Source: Plantago ovata (lineage: Eukaryota; Streptophyta; Magnoliopsida; Lamiales; Plantaginaceae). Taken from it: a stretch of DNA of 64,000 bases. The translations under genes were made by a program, and so were the position numbers. The stretch covers positions 68,035,677-68,099,676 of the forward strand of contig CM051455.1 in the NCBI GenBank assembly GCA_028274465.1. Direction: 5' to 3'. The notes under the pieces were generated by a model. That model was given only the letters and a program-made list of their open reading frames with translations. It searched no databases and was not told the DNA's origin. Within the stretch, counting starts at the first letter, position 1. Each line of letters opens with the position of its first letter. This document shows, one piece after another, positions 11,905 to 22,167 of this stretch.

Positions 11905-14046
11905 TAACAACGCCGGCCGGATTGGTCGGGATCGTTACAAATTACACATTGTCCTAGTACAACTAACAACACACGGTGACTAACATATCACCCAAGTAAA
12001 GTGGACATATCACCCAAGTAAAGTGGATAACATACCAGTCAAACAAATTAGAAGATAATATAAAAACCCTCAGCTGAGAGAAAGATCACTAACCTCGAGA
12101 GCGTTCCAAATCTCCACCTTTCGTTCCGGACGGAAAGTATGCCATTGGGCTCCCCGTGGTGGGAGATCCACTTGCTTCGTGGATTCCCTGCTGATGAGCT
12201 TAGCAGCCTCCCTCGGCACCAGCCTGTTGCAATGACATACATACACAAATTAATCCAATTGTTACAAAGTACTTTGAAAAAAAAACATACAATTCTAAGT
12301 AAATATGATTCATGTACTTACACATTCCCAGGCATGGGCCACACTACGAGCTTGTCGTGCATCCTCTCACCCCTTCTGTACTCCACCCCCCTGAAGCCAT
12401 CATCCGGCAAGTTTGCAAACACGTCGGATGGGCCAGTAGACCCCGCACTGCTGCCCGAACGATGGCCAGCAGGTGACTGTGTCTCGCTCAAATGTGTATG
12501 TGTCGTCCCCTCGAGTCCGGCTGAGAACCCGGGGTGCGTAATGGCAAGTCCGGCTCGGACTCGCTGGCGGGGTAGCTATGGTTGCTGGCGGCCAACAGCT
12601 TCCCCGGTCTCTTTGGCCTCCCCATGATCTGCAAGTTAAACAACAAGAGTAAGAAACAACAAATGGAAAGAATTGAAAAGAGTCTATATGTATGGTTTAC
12701 ATGATTACCGAAGTACAAACAAACTGTTATTACTATTATGGTGTGTTCAGGTAACTACAATCAGTTCGCTTAAATGTCGGTGAGGCTTACCAATGGGTGA
12801 AACCCAATAAAACGCATATTGATAGACAGTAAACGTATCGTATTAGTTTTCACCCAAGGTAAGCCCAAACCAACACATCGAAACTAATATACGTATATCA
12901 TCAACACACTTTATAAAATGATTAAATATTAACCAAAATCGTAAAAGTCTACTTCCAGAATAGATTGATAGATTACATCTATTTCAATCTTCTTTAATAA
13001 ATCAAAAATTACTCAAAATAAACATAAATAATTAAATTAACTAATTAACATAATTAACCAGATTTATTTAACTCAATTAATCTATATTATACTAATTACA
13101 GTTAACATAATCAATTAATAGCCTCTCATTAATTAAAAAAAATTATAAAATTAAATAATAAATAAAAAAATGGTACAAACTGATTATTGCTATACAACAT
13201 ATAGTATTATGCATAAAAATTAACAATCATAATTATGCACAAAAAATAAAAAGCCCCAAAAATTAGGTTAGGGTTCTAAGCTTTAATTGAAGATAAGATG
13301 AAGATTCAAGTGATGCCGGTGGTGTCACGGCCTAGATGGGAGAAACCGGTGGCTGCCTGGTGGTGGTGTAGAACAAACAGTAAAGGCAAGATGGGCTACC
13401 AATTTCCCGACCCACAACACAAACCGACAAAAAAAAAAGGGGGGAGAAGAGTATTAGTAGGTGATAAATAAACTAGGGTTAAAAACCATTCAAATAGGGT
13501 AAAAATTGGAGAAACCCCCAAATTGGAAAAACTAGGGTTCATGTTACTTACCTCTAAAATCGATGAAGATCGATGAAATTGGATAGATACTCGAAATTCT
13601 TGTTGGATAAGCTTTGACTTGAGCTAAAATTTGGGAAGAATGGTGGAGTTTTGTGGAGTTGATAAGAAATACGAAGAGAGAAGAAGGAGAAGAGAACAAC
13701 AATGGTGAAATAGAGAAATGGGGAAGAAGGAACCCTTCATCGTCTGTATAAAAAGGTTTAGCGACGGATGATATGATACGTCGCTAAATATTTTTATTTT
13801 TTTCCCTTTGTCTTTTTCCTTTCTAAATAACGAGTCTGGTCAACCAACATAGCGACGGATGACATCATCCGTCCCTCGGTTAGAAACGGATAAAATTCAT
13901 CTGTCGCTAATATGGAGCCGTATTGGATCTCCAGAGCCACGAACTGAGCTTAAAGCACAGTTCGTCCTTATCCGCTGTCGCTAATTTGCTACGAAGTGGA
14001 TTCCGTAGCTACTGTTTCGTCGCTAAATGCTTGATTTCTTGTAGTG
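11905..14046 (-). mobile_element. Truncated CACTA (En/Spm) element A
   Basis: Read on the minus strand, the element starts at 14046 with cactacaagaaatc, followed by a subterminal region (14046-13760) rich in the 'tagcgacggat' motif that TnpA-type proteins bind in this superfamily. It then has a 5' leader and the first coding exons of a TnpA-like gene. It stops at the copia LTR junction at 11904, inside an intron matching intron 2 of the TnpA gene in the CACTA element at 16.3 kb. The other end is not in the window. Confidence 0.8.
12094..12627 (-). pseudogene. Partial TnpA-like gene of CACTA element A
   Basis: A minus-strand frame opening at 12624 (MGRPKRPGKLLAAS) runs into a second frame ending FANLPDDGF...VVWPMPGNV before a GTAAGT donor near 12318. 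A second exon (about 12230-12094) reads VPREAAKLISRES...WHTFRPERKVEIWNALE. The same exon order, with FANLPDDG and then a domain ending in ...FYFDELR, occurs in the intact TnpA-like gene at 18390-20352, so these are exons 1 and 2 of a relative. The first exon needs a frame change to read through, and everything after exon 2 is missing. Confidence 0.7.
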
Positions 14047-14363
14047 ATAGCGACGGATGAATTCATCTGTTGCTAGGACCAAAATAAAAAAAAAAATCTT
14101 TTTTTTCTTTTTTTAATTAACAGTCAACGGAAGGGAGAGACGGATGGGCTCATCCGTAGCTAATGTAGCGACGGATGAATTCATACATCGCTAAAATAGC
14201 GACGGATAAGCTCATCCGTCGCTATCTAGTGGGCGGATTAGATCTTCCCAAGGACGAACTGAGCTTAGAGCTCAGTTCGTCATTACCCGTCACTAAATTT
14301 AGCGATCCGTCGCTATTTAGTGACAGATGCGATCCGTCGCTAAATGCATGATTTCTTGTAGTG
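14047..14363 (-). mobile_element. Second CACTA terminus (element B remnant)
   Basis: Another cactacaagaaatca terminus reads leftward from 14363, followed by 'gcgacggat' subterminal motifs and the segment 'gaactgagct..agctcagttcgtc'. That segment also occurs in element A near 13930-13970. Only about 317 bp remain before element A begins. Either A inserted into B's subterminal region or the end was duplicated. Confidence 0.7.
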
Positions 14364-14389
14364 ATTTGTAATGTTTATGAATTCACAAC

Positions 14390-15440
14390 TTCATTTTCCG
14401 TATGATTGAGAAGCACGATAAATATATTGGTTTACTAACAACAATGGGCAATAATAAAACAGAGGTGTTTGGGTGGTTGAAAGACAGATTATGGGCAAAA
14501 ACAGAAAAGTTTGATAAAAAATGTTGTCCCAAGCTGGGAAAGAAATGCTCATAAAGTCTGTCCTTCAAGCCATTCCCACCTATGTTTTTTCAAACTCTTG
14601 AATCTCTTCTTAGCGATTTGGAGTCTATTATTTCTAGATTTTCTTGGAGGGGGGGTTGATGATGAAAAAGAAAAGATTCATTGGATTAAATGGTATGAGT
14701 TGTACAAAAGTAAAAAAATATGGGGGGTTGGGTTTTAGGGATTTGCATTCTTTCAATATTGCTCTTATAGGAAAACAATTGTGGAGATTTATGAATGGGT
14801 CGACTACTTTGGTTAGTAGAGTTATTAGAGCCAAATATTTCCCGAATGGTGATGTTTTAAATGCTATTGTTTGGCCATGTGATTCATACACTTGGAAAGC
14901 ATATGTGCATCTAGAGAGCTTATTAATAAGGGGGTTACATGGAGAGTGGGTGATGGTGAATGTATAGATGTTTGGAACGACTAGTGGATTCCTGGTTATA
15001 GATCTTTCAAGCCAAAAACTCCTAATTTGCATCATATAGGCCAACTAAAAGTGTCATTTCTTCTTCACCCTTCATCTGATGATTGGGATGTGCATATTTT
15101 AAATTATATTTTTTGGAAAGATAACGTTGAAAAGATTTTGCAGATTCTAATACCAAGTCGTACAGCCCCTGATGTAAAAGTGTGACAATATTCCAATTGT
15201 GGAGATTATTCCATCCGGTCGGCATATCAGTTATCCATGGACTGTGGAGATTAAATTCGAAGGACAAGACATGTTCTACATCTGCACCGATTTCACAAAA
15301 TTGGAGTCTTGTGTGGCGGTTGAATCTACCTTGGAAAATTAATCACTTTCTGTGGAGAGTCTTACACAATGCTCTTCCATTGAAAGGGAGTTGAAGCGGA
15401 GACATTTGGGATTCTTCCTTTCGAATATACTGATGGGTCA
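14390..15440 (+). pseudogene. LINE (L1-clade) ORF2 3' remnant with zf-RVT region
   Basis: Conceptual translation across frames gives the C-terminal part of a plant LINE reverse transcriptase: KYIGLLTTMGNNKTEVF..LKDRLW near 14415, IHWIKWYELYKSKK near 14675, GGLGFRDLHSFNIALIGKQLWR near 14727, and YFPNGDVLNA near 14840. A zf-RVT-like tail (WRLNLPWKINHFLWRVLHNALPLK) runs at about 15320-15390. There are several stops and at least three frame changes, so it is long dead. No poly(A) tail or target duplication was found. Confidence 0.8.
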
Positions 15441-17224
15441 ATTTCATGTAGGTGACATTTTTGGATCTTAATTACATTTTAATGACACTTAAAATCTTGT
15501 TTTCATATAAGTATCATTTAAGATAAAATGTCCAAAACCGGTCCCTAGACACACATCCCCTAAAACATAGCTAATATTTAACTCATATGTAACTGAAACT
15601 CACTACCTATATATACATGATCGTGAAAAAGAAAAAAAACTATTCTACCTGGTTTTCTAATTTTAGTAATTATTACTCTCATCCCTACAAATTAGCAAAA
15701 ATCTAGTCAAATCTTATATTACTAAACTTAAGTAGTATGGTACAAGATTATTGTTTAATCAACTTCTTGAAATCACGTACAAGTACAACTGCAAAACATA
15801 ATTCATAACCGGAAGAAAAGAAAGTTTGAGTTTCATTTCCGGAGATTTGATCATACTGGAGTAACAACGGTCGGATTGTTTGACTCAAATACGAAATCCA
15901 CTATACAGTATTGTCTATAATCAATCGTTGAAATCACTTAATCAGGTACCAATTAAAAGTTTTTTTTTTCCTCCAATCTTGTCTTCTCCACCGGACTTCT
16001 TCTATGTCATTCTATTCGAACCCAAGGTGCATGATATTGACCGATGATCAATGGTGGTACATATTTTTATAAACATTGCCTTCTGATTTTATATTAGAAT
16101 GATTCAACAACAATATTGGTACATGATTATTGATAGGTGCGGGTGCCTATAAACCCTTGATATGTCTAAATTAAAGTCTAAACAGTTAGGTGCATGGTTT
16201 ATGAGGAAGCGGCTATAAACTCTTCATGTATGTCCAACCAATAATGGTACATGAAGTAGTAACAATGCTACATTATTTCTTCATGTGTCCAAGTAACAAT
16301 GGTACATGCACTACAAAAAATCCGTGTTTTACCGACGGATAAAATGAGGACTTTTATCCGTCGGTATTTACCGACGGATCGGTCCCATTTACCGACGGAT
16401 GACGGATAACGAACAAAGTTGACCACTTTGTTCGTCATCCGTCGCTAAACAGGACCGATCCGTCGGTAATTTAGCGACGGATACGGTATACGTCGCTGAA
16501 TTATTAAAAAAATTAAAGAAAAATAAAACAAAGCTTACCGACGGATAACGTTATCCGTCGGTAAGCTTAATATATCGTCCGGCAGTGGACGGGCAGAACC
16601 TCCATTCTTCTTCTTCTCCATTCTTCTTCTTCTCGTTTTTCTCTCTTCTCATCTCCATTTCTCCTTCAAAACTCCACCATTTTCATCCATTTTGGTAGCA
16701 AATTGAAGCTTATTGCACAAGCAACAAGGAACAACCTTCAATTCGAAGTTTTTTGGTCAATTTGTGCAAAATCAAAGGTATGAACTCTAACCCTTATTTG
16801 ATTTTTAATTTGGGAATTATCCAATTGTTGGTTAAATTGTCAAATGTATGTTACATAGTAGTTGATACAAGTCTATTTTGCTTAAATGTGTAGTTGATTG
16901 TTGTTAAAATTGAGTAATGAATCGATTTTGGGATTTTATTAATTTGGGGATTTCTTAAATTATGGAAATGTATGTTAGTATTAAGTAGATATTAGTTGTT
17001 ATAGTTGAATGTTAGTTTTGGATTATGTTAATTTGGGTTTGTTAATTAAAATCAAGACTTAGATCAATGTAGGGCTTTTTTTAGTTTTGTATTTGATCGA
17101 ATTTCATGTTCCATAACTAGGTTATGTACTTATATAAGGTTAATTTTGTAGTTGAATACGATAAAATTGAGTAATTTATGAAAATCGAGACTTGTAGCTC
17201 AATTTGGGGTTTTTGAAATAAAGT

Positions 17225-17560
17225 GAAAATGGGTTCGAGATGGTGATATGATGATGATGTTAGGTTAGAGATGATGTTCATATGGTTGTTGTTGACAATG
17301 CTAGGCTAGAGATGATGTTGTTGATGGTTGGTTGATTGGTGATAAGGTTGATGATGTTAGGCTAGAGATGATGTTGTTATATGGTTGATTGGTGATATGG
17401 TTGATAGTGTTAGGCTAGAGATGATGTTCATATGGTTGTTGTTGATGATGCTAGTCTAGAGATGATGTTGTTGATGGTTGGTAAATTGGTGATATGGTTG
17501 ATGATGTTAGGCTAGAGATGTTTTTGTTATATGGTTGATTGGTGATATGGTTGGTTGATG
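17225..17560 (+). repeat. Minisatellite in the CACTA leader
   Basis: Several imperfect copies of 'gatgatgttaggctagagat' alternate with 'gttgttgatggttggttga' and 'ggtgatatggttga' in units of roughly 60 bp. They lie in the leader or first intron upstream of the TNPD remnant. Confidence 0.8.
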
Positions 17561-17736
17561 ATTATAATTTGTCCTTAAAATTAAATGAAATGATTATAAC
17601 ATAATAATAAAATGATTATAATGTTAACTTCAAATCCGTATAAGACATAAATATCCTTAAAACTACATTTCTACATATGAATATTGAAAATGTATGAATT
17701 TAATAATTAAAGAATTTCAGGTTAGTCATTGTTGAA

Positions 17737-18256
17737 ATGGAACCCGATCGGTCTTGGATGTATAAACGGACCAAGCATGGGATGATTCTGCCTAGTTTCG
17801 AGCAGGGGCTTGATTCATTTATTGCATTTGCACTTGCACGGATTGTTCGTATTGAATATGCAGGTGTACCTTTGAAACGTACAGTTCTATTTGAGGTTGA
17901 CTGGTACGACCCTTCTCCAGATGGTACGAAAACACATGTGGATTATGATTTGGTTGAGATCAACCAGAAGAAGAAGTACAAAAAGTACGAGCCATTTGTG
18001 TTAGCCAGTCAAGCAACACAAGTTGTCTACTTTCCCTATCCAGGTGTGTCTAAGTCCAAGGGTGATTGGTTGGGTGTGATACCCATACGTGCTCGTTCCA
18101 AGATTGAGTATATAGAGAAGGACGAGTCCATAACCAACTCGTTCCAGTCGGATTTAGTGGATGATGTAGCACGACTCCCTATACAGGATAAAGATGGGCA
18201 GTTTGCCCTGCACGAGGATCATTTTGTAGAGTTAGAGTTGGAAGAACCTTTAATTG
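17737..18256 (+). pseudogene. TNPD (TNP2-like) remnant, internally deleted
   Basis: The frame follows a TTTCAG acceptor (exon from about 17721) and starts MEPDRSWMYKR, the usual beginning of CACTA TNP2 transposases (transposase-associated domain). After about 35 residues it passes directly into a DUF4216-like region (LKRTVLFEVDWYDPS, YKKYEPFVLASQATQVVYFP). The several hundred residues between, which carry the catalytic transposase, are missing. A donor (ATTG/GTAATA) at 18256 gives phase 1, which does not join in frame to the next acceptor at 18390, so this is probably a separate product from TnpA. Confidence 0.8.
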
Positions 18257-18389
18257 GTAATAAATTATGTTGCTATGTCATTTATATGTATATTCACTTG
18301 TATGTGCATTTACGTTAATTGATAATGCTTTATATTGTACGTGCATATTTCATATCATTATACTAACCTTGATATTGTTTTATTTGCAG

Positions 18390-20352
18390 ATGCCGAAACC
18401 TAGGTGCAACTACATTCCACCTGAGTTACGAGTTCCTGGAGCCCCAGGGTACGAGCAGGGTGTAGTTCCACCCATCATTGGATTCTCGGAGGGGAGTAGC
18501 TCCTCATCGTCAACCAGGAAGAAGAAGGCTAAGTTTGACCCATTTGCGAACCTACCTGATGATGGTTGCCCATACGTGACGCCGACCCTGGGTGCCATGT
18601 ATAAGGGGAAGCCTGTTCTGTTCCCTGACGGGAAAGCTGCGTAAGTACACTTTCTGCTGTTTAGTTTATTGTTTAACTTGTGACATATTACGTATACTTT
18701 ATTATGCTTATTCATTCTTATTTGTATTTAACAATCATAATAGGTTTTACCCTGCAACTGCCCATTCGAAGATCGGTGACATCATCACCCAGAAGTTCAT
18801 CGCTCCAGCACCGACTGAGGACCGTGGTGGGGAGAAGTGGTCAAGGCTGCCTGACCATGTCATTGGCTTCTACTTCGATGAGCTGCGGGTATTGTAACAA
18901 TCTTAAATGTTTAGTAAACGTTGTTTTATTTTTATTCTAAATTTACGTGAGTGGTATGTTAGCCACTATATTTGGGTGATATGTTAGTCACCATGTGTTA
19001 GTTGTTTTTTTAGGGCAATGTTAGTGGTATGTTAGCCACTATATTTGGGTGATATGTTAGTCACCATTGTGCTTACGTTAATCTTGTTCTTGTTGTATTG
19101 ATTGTTGTGTCGTTCTAAATTGTGACCTTTGGTTGTTTTGGTGGTTAGAAACACTACTACTTGCCAAACGTGCTATTGAAGGAGCTTTGGTTTGTTTTCA
19201 ACACTGTTGGTGCTCGTTGTTACCGAGACAAGGTCCACGACCTTAAGGAGTCTCCTCGAGTGAAGCCTAGATTCATCCACGACAGCGAGTGGCCTCTGTG
19301 GTTGGCTTACTGGAAGACACAGGATGCCGAGGACCTAGCAGAACAGAACAAGAAGAATCGAGCACGGGCGGACAGAAGCAGCTCCGGTGATGACGAGGAC
19401 TATTCGAAGCACCATCTCGGCACACAGTCTCAGGCCACTCGTGACCTCAATGCAGTAAGTTAACTTGTGCTTTACTCCAGTCACTTTCAATATTCTTAAA
19501 ATTTTATTGTAAACACTGACACTTATTACTTTGCAAAATGAACAGAGGCTCACTAGACAAGGATGTGAGTCGTACTTGACCATGGTGAAAAATGCCAAGT
19601 TCAAGAACGGCAAGTGGACATGCAAGAAAGCCCAGAAACTGAATGTAAGTACATAAATGAGTAGTTTGAGTTACTTGTACTGTATTTCTTTTTAAAAAGT
19701 TTGTATATGTATTGTAATATATCAACTCATGTATTGCTTAACTGCTTGTAGGCGGAGGTTGAGGCTTTGTACATGCTTAAGATGCAAGAGAAGGGTGACG
19801 GACTTACGATGGAGGAAGAGAACGCTACCTTCCTCGAGGTGAACCCTCCTGGCCCTAAGTGGTCGGTCTATGGCTTAGGGAACTTGGGACGTTCTCTTGC
19901 AGCTGAATCATTTCAGCGCTCATCCGGTTCTAGCTCCAGCTCAGATTCTCGATTGGTTGAGGAGATGGCAGCACTTAGGGCCGAGAATGCTAGGATGATG
20001 ACCATCCAGAACACACTTGTGTCTCAGGTATATTCACTTGTATGCTAAGATTATGTTGATATGTCATGTAGATGTATAACCACTTGTATGCTCATTTACA
20101 TTGCTTGCATCTATCATTCATATTCTTAACTACATCGATCATTACTTGTGTCAGGTGGAGACGCAGAATTTCGTGCTGAAGAAGCTGCTGGAGAAGCATC
20201 CCATTGGCATAGACCCGTTCGCAGAGGGAGCTGTGTTTCAGACCGGGGAGGGGAGCCCTGGTACGGCGTGGAGTGCGGGTTTGCAAGGCAGTTTCATGCT
20301 CCTTCGGGTTCCAGTGGTCGTGGTTCTAGTGGTCGTCGTCCTTAGATTTTGA
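18390..20352 (+). CDS. TnpA-like CACTA element protein (Transposase_24 type)
   Basis: Six exons join in one frame at GT-AG sites: 18390-18640, 18744-18888, 19149-19454, 19546-19644, 19752-20027 and 20155-20352, giving 424 aa from an ATG directly after a TTTGCAG acceptor. The N-terminus is proline-rich (MPKPRCNYIPPELR), then a Ser/Lys stretch and FANLPDDGCPY. The middle (LPDHVIGFYFDELR, KELWFVFNTVGARCYRDKV, WPLWLAYWKTQ, LTRQGCESYLTMV) resembles the plant transposase (Ptta/En/Spm) family, and a coiled-coil-like stretch (VEEMAALRAENARMM) follows. Proteins of this kind bind the subterminal repeats of their element. The very end (VPVVVVLVVVVLRF) looks unnatural; the +1 frame gives SGSSGRGSSGRRP, so a late frameshift is likely. 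Confidence 0.75.
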
Positions 20353-20822
20353 CATTTTAGTTGGGCATTTGTAGTACTATTGTAAAACTTTCACATTTAC
20401 ATTTGTAGTAAACGTTTTTCTATTTTGAAGAATCGAATTTTATTGAATTTTATTTTCAATTCAATTTTAATGATTTTAATTTTTAGTACGTAAATTTATA
20501 TTATTAAACAGGTTGTTGTACAATTATTAAGAAAAATAATAAAAAAATTTAAAAAAAAATTCCGAATAGTCACCAACGGATAAATTTATCCGTCGGTCAA
20601 ACGAATAAGGGCTGGTCAACGCCCTTATTCGTCAGTCCGTCGGTATTACCCGTCGCTAAATTTAGCGACGGATAATAACCGCCGGTAACGGGATTACCGA
20701 CGGATAAAATAGCTACGGGCTATTTATCCGCCGGTAAGGGAGAACCGATCCGTCGGTAAGGGCTTACCGACGGATCGGTAGCCTATTACTATCCGTCGGT
20801 AAGTTTAGCATTTCTTGTGGTG

Positions 20823-21587
20823 ATGGTGTAGTAACAGTATCCTGAAAAATACCAAATAGATGTGCACCGCCTATTGCGTATACATGATTTAGCAATTACA
20901 GTACATGATCGCCGGATATACAACATTTTTCGTATGATACTTATTCTTTATTATACATGATTAGCAAACACGTACATGATCATTGGAGAGGGGAGGGCAT
21001 GTAAACTACATATATATTAAGTGACTTTAGGTTGATAGATAGTTACCGGATATGATTCACTAATTATGGTGTTAAATATGGAATTAGATTGAAAATATAA
21101 TCTTAAGTAAATGAGAGCTATAGTCATGGACTTTCCTAATCTATAAATTCGGAAATTAGATAAATAAATAAAAAACTGTAATGAGTGAGGGACTGAGGGG
21201 TAGTTTAGGTAGAATATTTTTATCTATTTGTAAATATTTTAACCAAATTGACACTTATATGTAATAAAGATTGATTTCTAGCATTAAAAATGAAATGGGA
21301 ATTTAAGGCATCACTATAATGTAATAAAGTTCAAAAAGTATCATCTAAATGTAATTTTCCGTATACCGATTAGTGTAGTGTACAATGTTTATGATGATTC
21401 AATGAAAAACTATATTTTACACTTAAAAAAAATTATAAAAGTAGTTAAACATGGAATGGATTTAAATGCGTAAATAGTAGTAATCCTTTGATGATATTAG
21501 AACCATCCGAAAACACTTTTGACATGGTTTTGTCACCCCTTTATTCTTGAATTCTTGTAGGGTTCAACTCTTGTGCACTCTTGTTTG
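20823..21587. other. Non-coding AT-rich stretch
   Basis: This holds the right part of the split TIR element (to about 21360) and then about 230 bp of unremarkable sequence up to the hAT MITE. No gene was seen. Confidence 0.6.
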
Positions 21588-22080
21588 CTATGTTTCAAAA
21601 ACCGGGTTCAGCTGGCCGGTCAAACCGGTCGAACCCGGAGCTCACCGGTATGAAACCGCTATTTAAACGTTAAAAAGCCGGAGGCCCTAAAATCGAAAAA
21701 AACGGACGAAAAATGGAAAAACCGGTGACCTGGAAAGCGGTTGAGCCGGAGGTTGAGCCGTTTTTGGTAAATTTGCAAAAAAAAAAAAAAAGAAAAAAAA
21801 AAAAGACTTTTTCATCTATATTTTGATTGAATATGTATCTTCACCAAGTCATTTTACTTGATTGGTGATCATTTAATCTTGTTTAGTGTGATTTTGGACG
21901 AAAATATGAATAATAATATAGTATAAATATATTAGTATTAGTATATTATATATATATATTAATATTATAGTGGTAAACCGGTTCAACCGGCTCATAAAAC
22001 GACTCAATAGGTTCGATCCCGATTAAATCTTTTTTGGGTGGTGTCCGGCTCAACCTCCGGCTCCGGTTTTTAAAACATAG
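21588..22080. mobile_element. hAT-type MITE upstream of BASS1
   Basis: The 493-bp element has inverted ends ctatgtttcaaaaaccgg / ccggtttttaaaacatag and a perfect 8-bp target duplication, cttgtttg, at 21580-21587 and 22081-22088. 8-bp duplications are the hAT hallmark. The interior is non-coding, with repeated 'ccggtt' motifs near both ends. It ends 87 bp before the BASS1 start codon, so it lies in that gene's promoter or leader. Confidence 0.92.
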
Positions 22081-22167
22081 CTTGTTTGTACAGTTTTTTT
22101 CTCATTGATATATTTTGACCTGTCAAATAGATCGTCAGAGCCGTATTTGGAAGAAGAAAGAAGGAAG

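Larger units (their letters stand above)
16309..20822 (+). mobile_element. CACTA (En/Spm) transposon, deletion derivative
   Basis: The ends are cactacaaaaaat and ...atttcttgtggtg. A perfect 3-bp target duplication, atg, flanks them (16306-16308 and 20823-20825). Both subterminal regions (16320-16560 and 20565-20815) carry many direct and inverted copies of 'taccgacggat'. Inside are a 5' leader with a minisatellite, a TNPD remnant and a full TnpA-like gene. At 4.5 kb it is much shorter than autonomous relatives, and the transposase core is gone. It is a plausible non-autonomous element that could move if TNPD is supplied elsewhere. Confidence 0.93.
15437..21360. mobile_element. TIR element split by a CACTA insertion
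   Basis: The left end ('gtgacatttttggatcttaa', then ttacattttaatgacact) matches the reverse complement of the right end ('gatgatactttttgaacttt', then attacattatagtgatgcc) at roughly 75 percent. With the 4.5 kb CACTA element and its 3-bp duplication removed, a ~1.4 kb AT-rich non-coding element with long imperfect inverted repeats remains. Edges are good to about 10 bp. Confidence 0.5.

Noticed and set aside
12139-12627. 162-codon plus-strand frame
   Set aside because: It is antisense to the two recognisable TnpA-like exons of CACTA element A.
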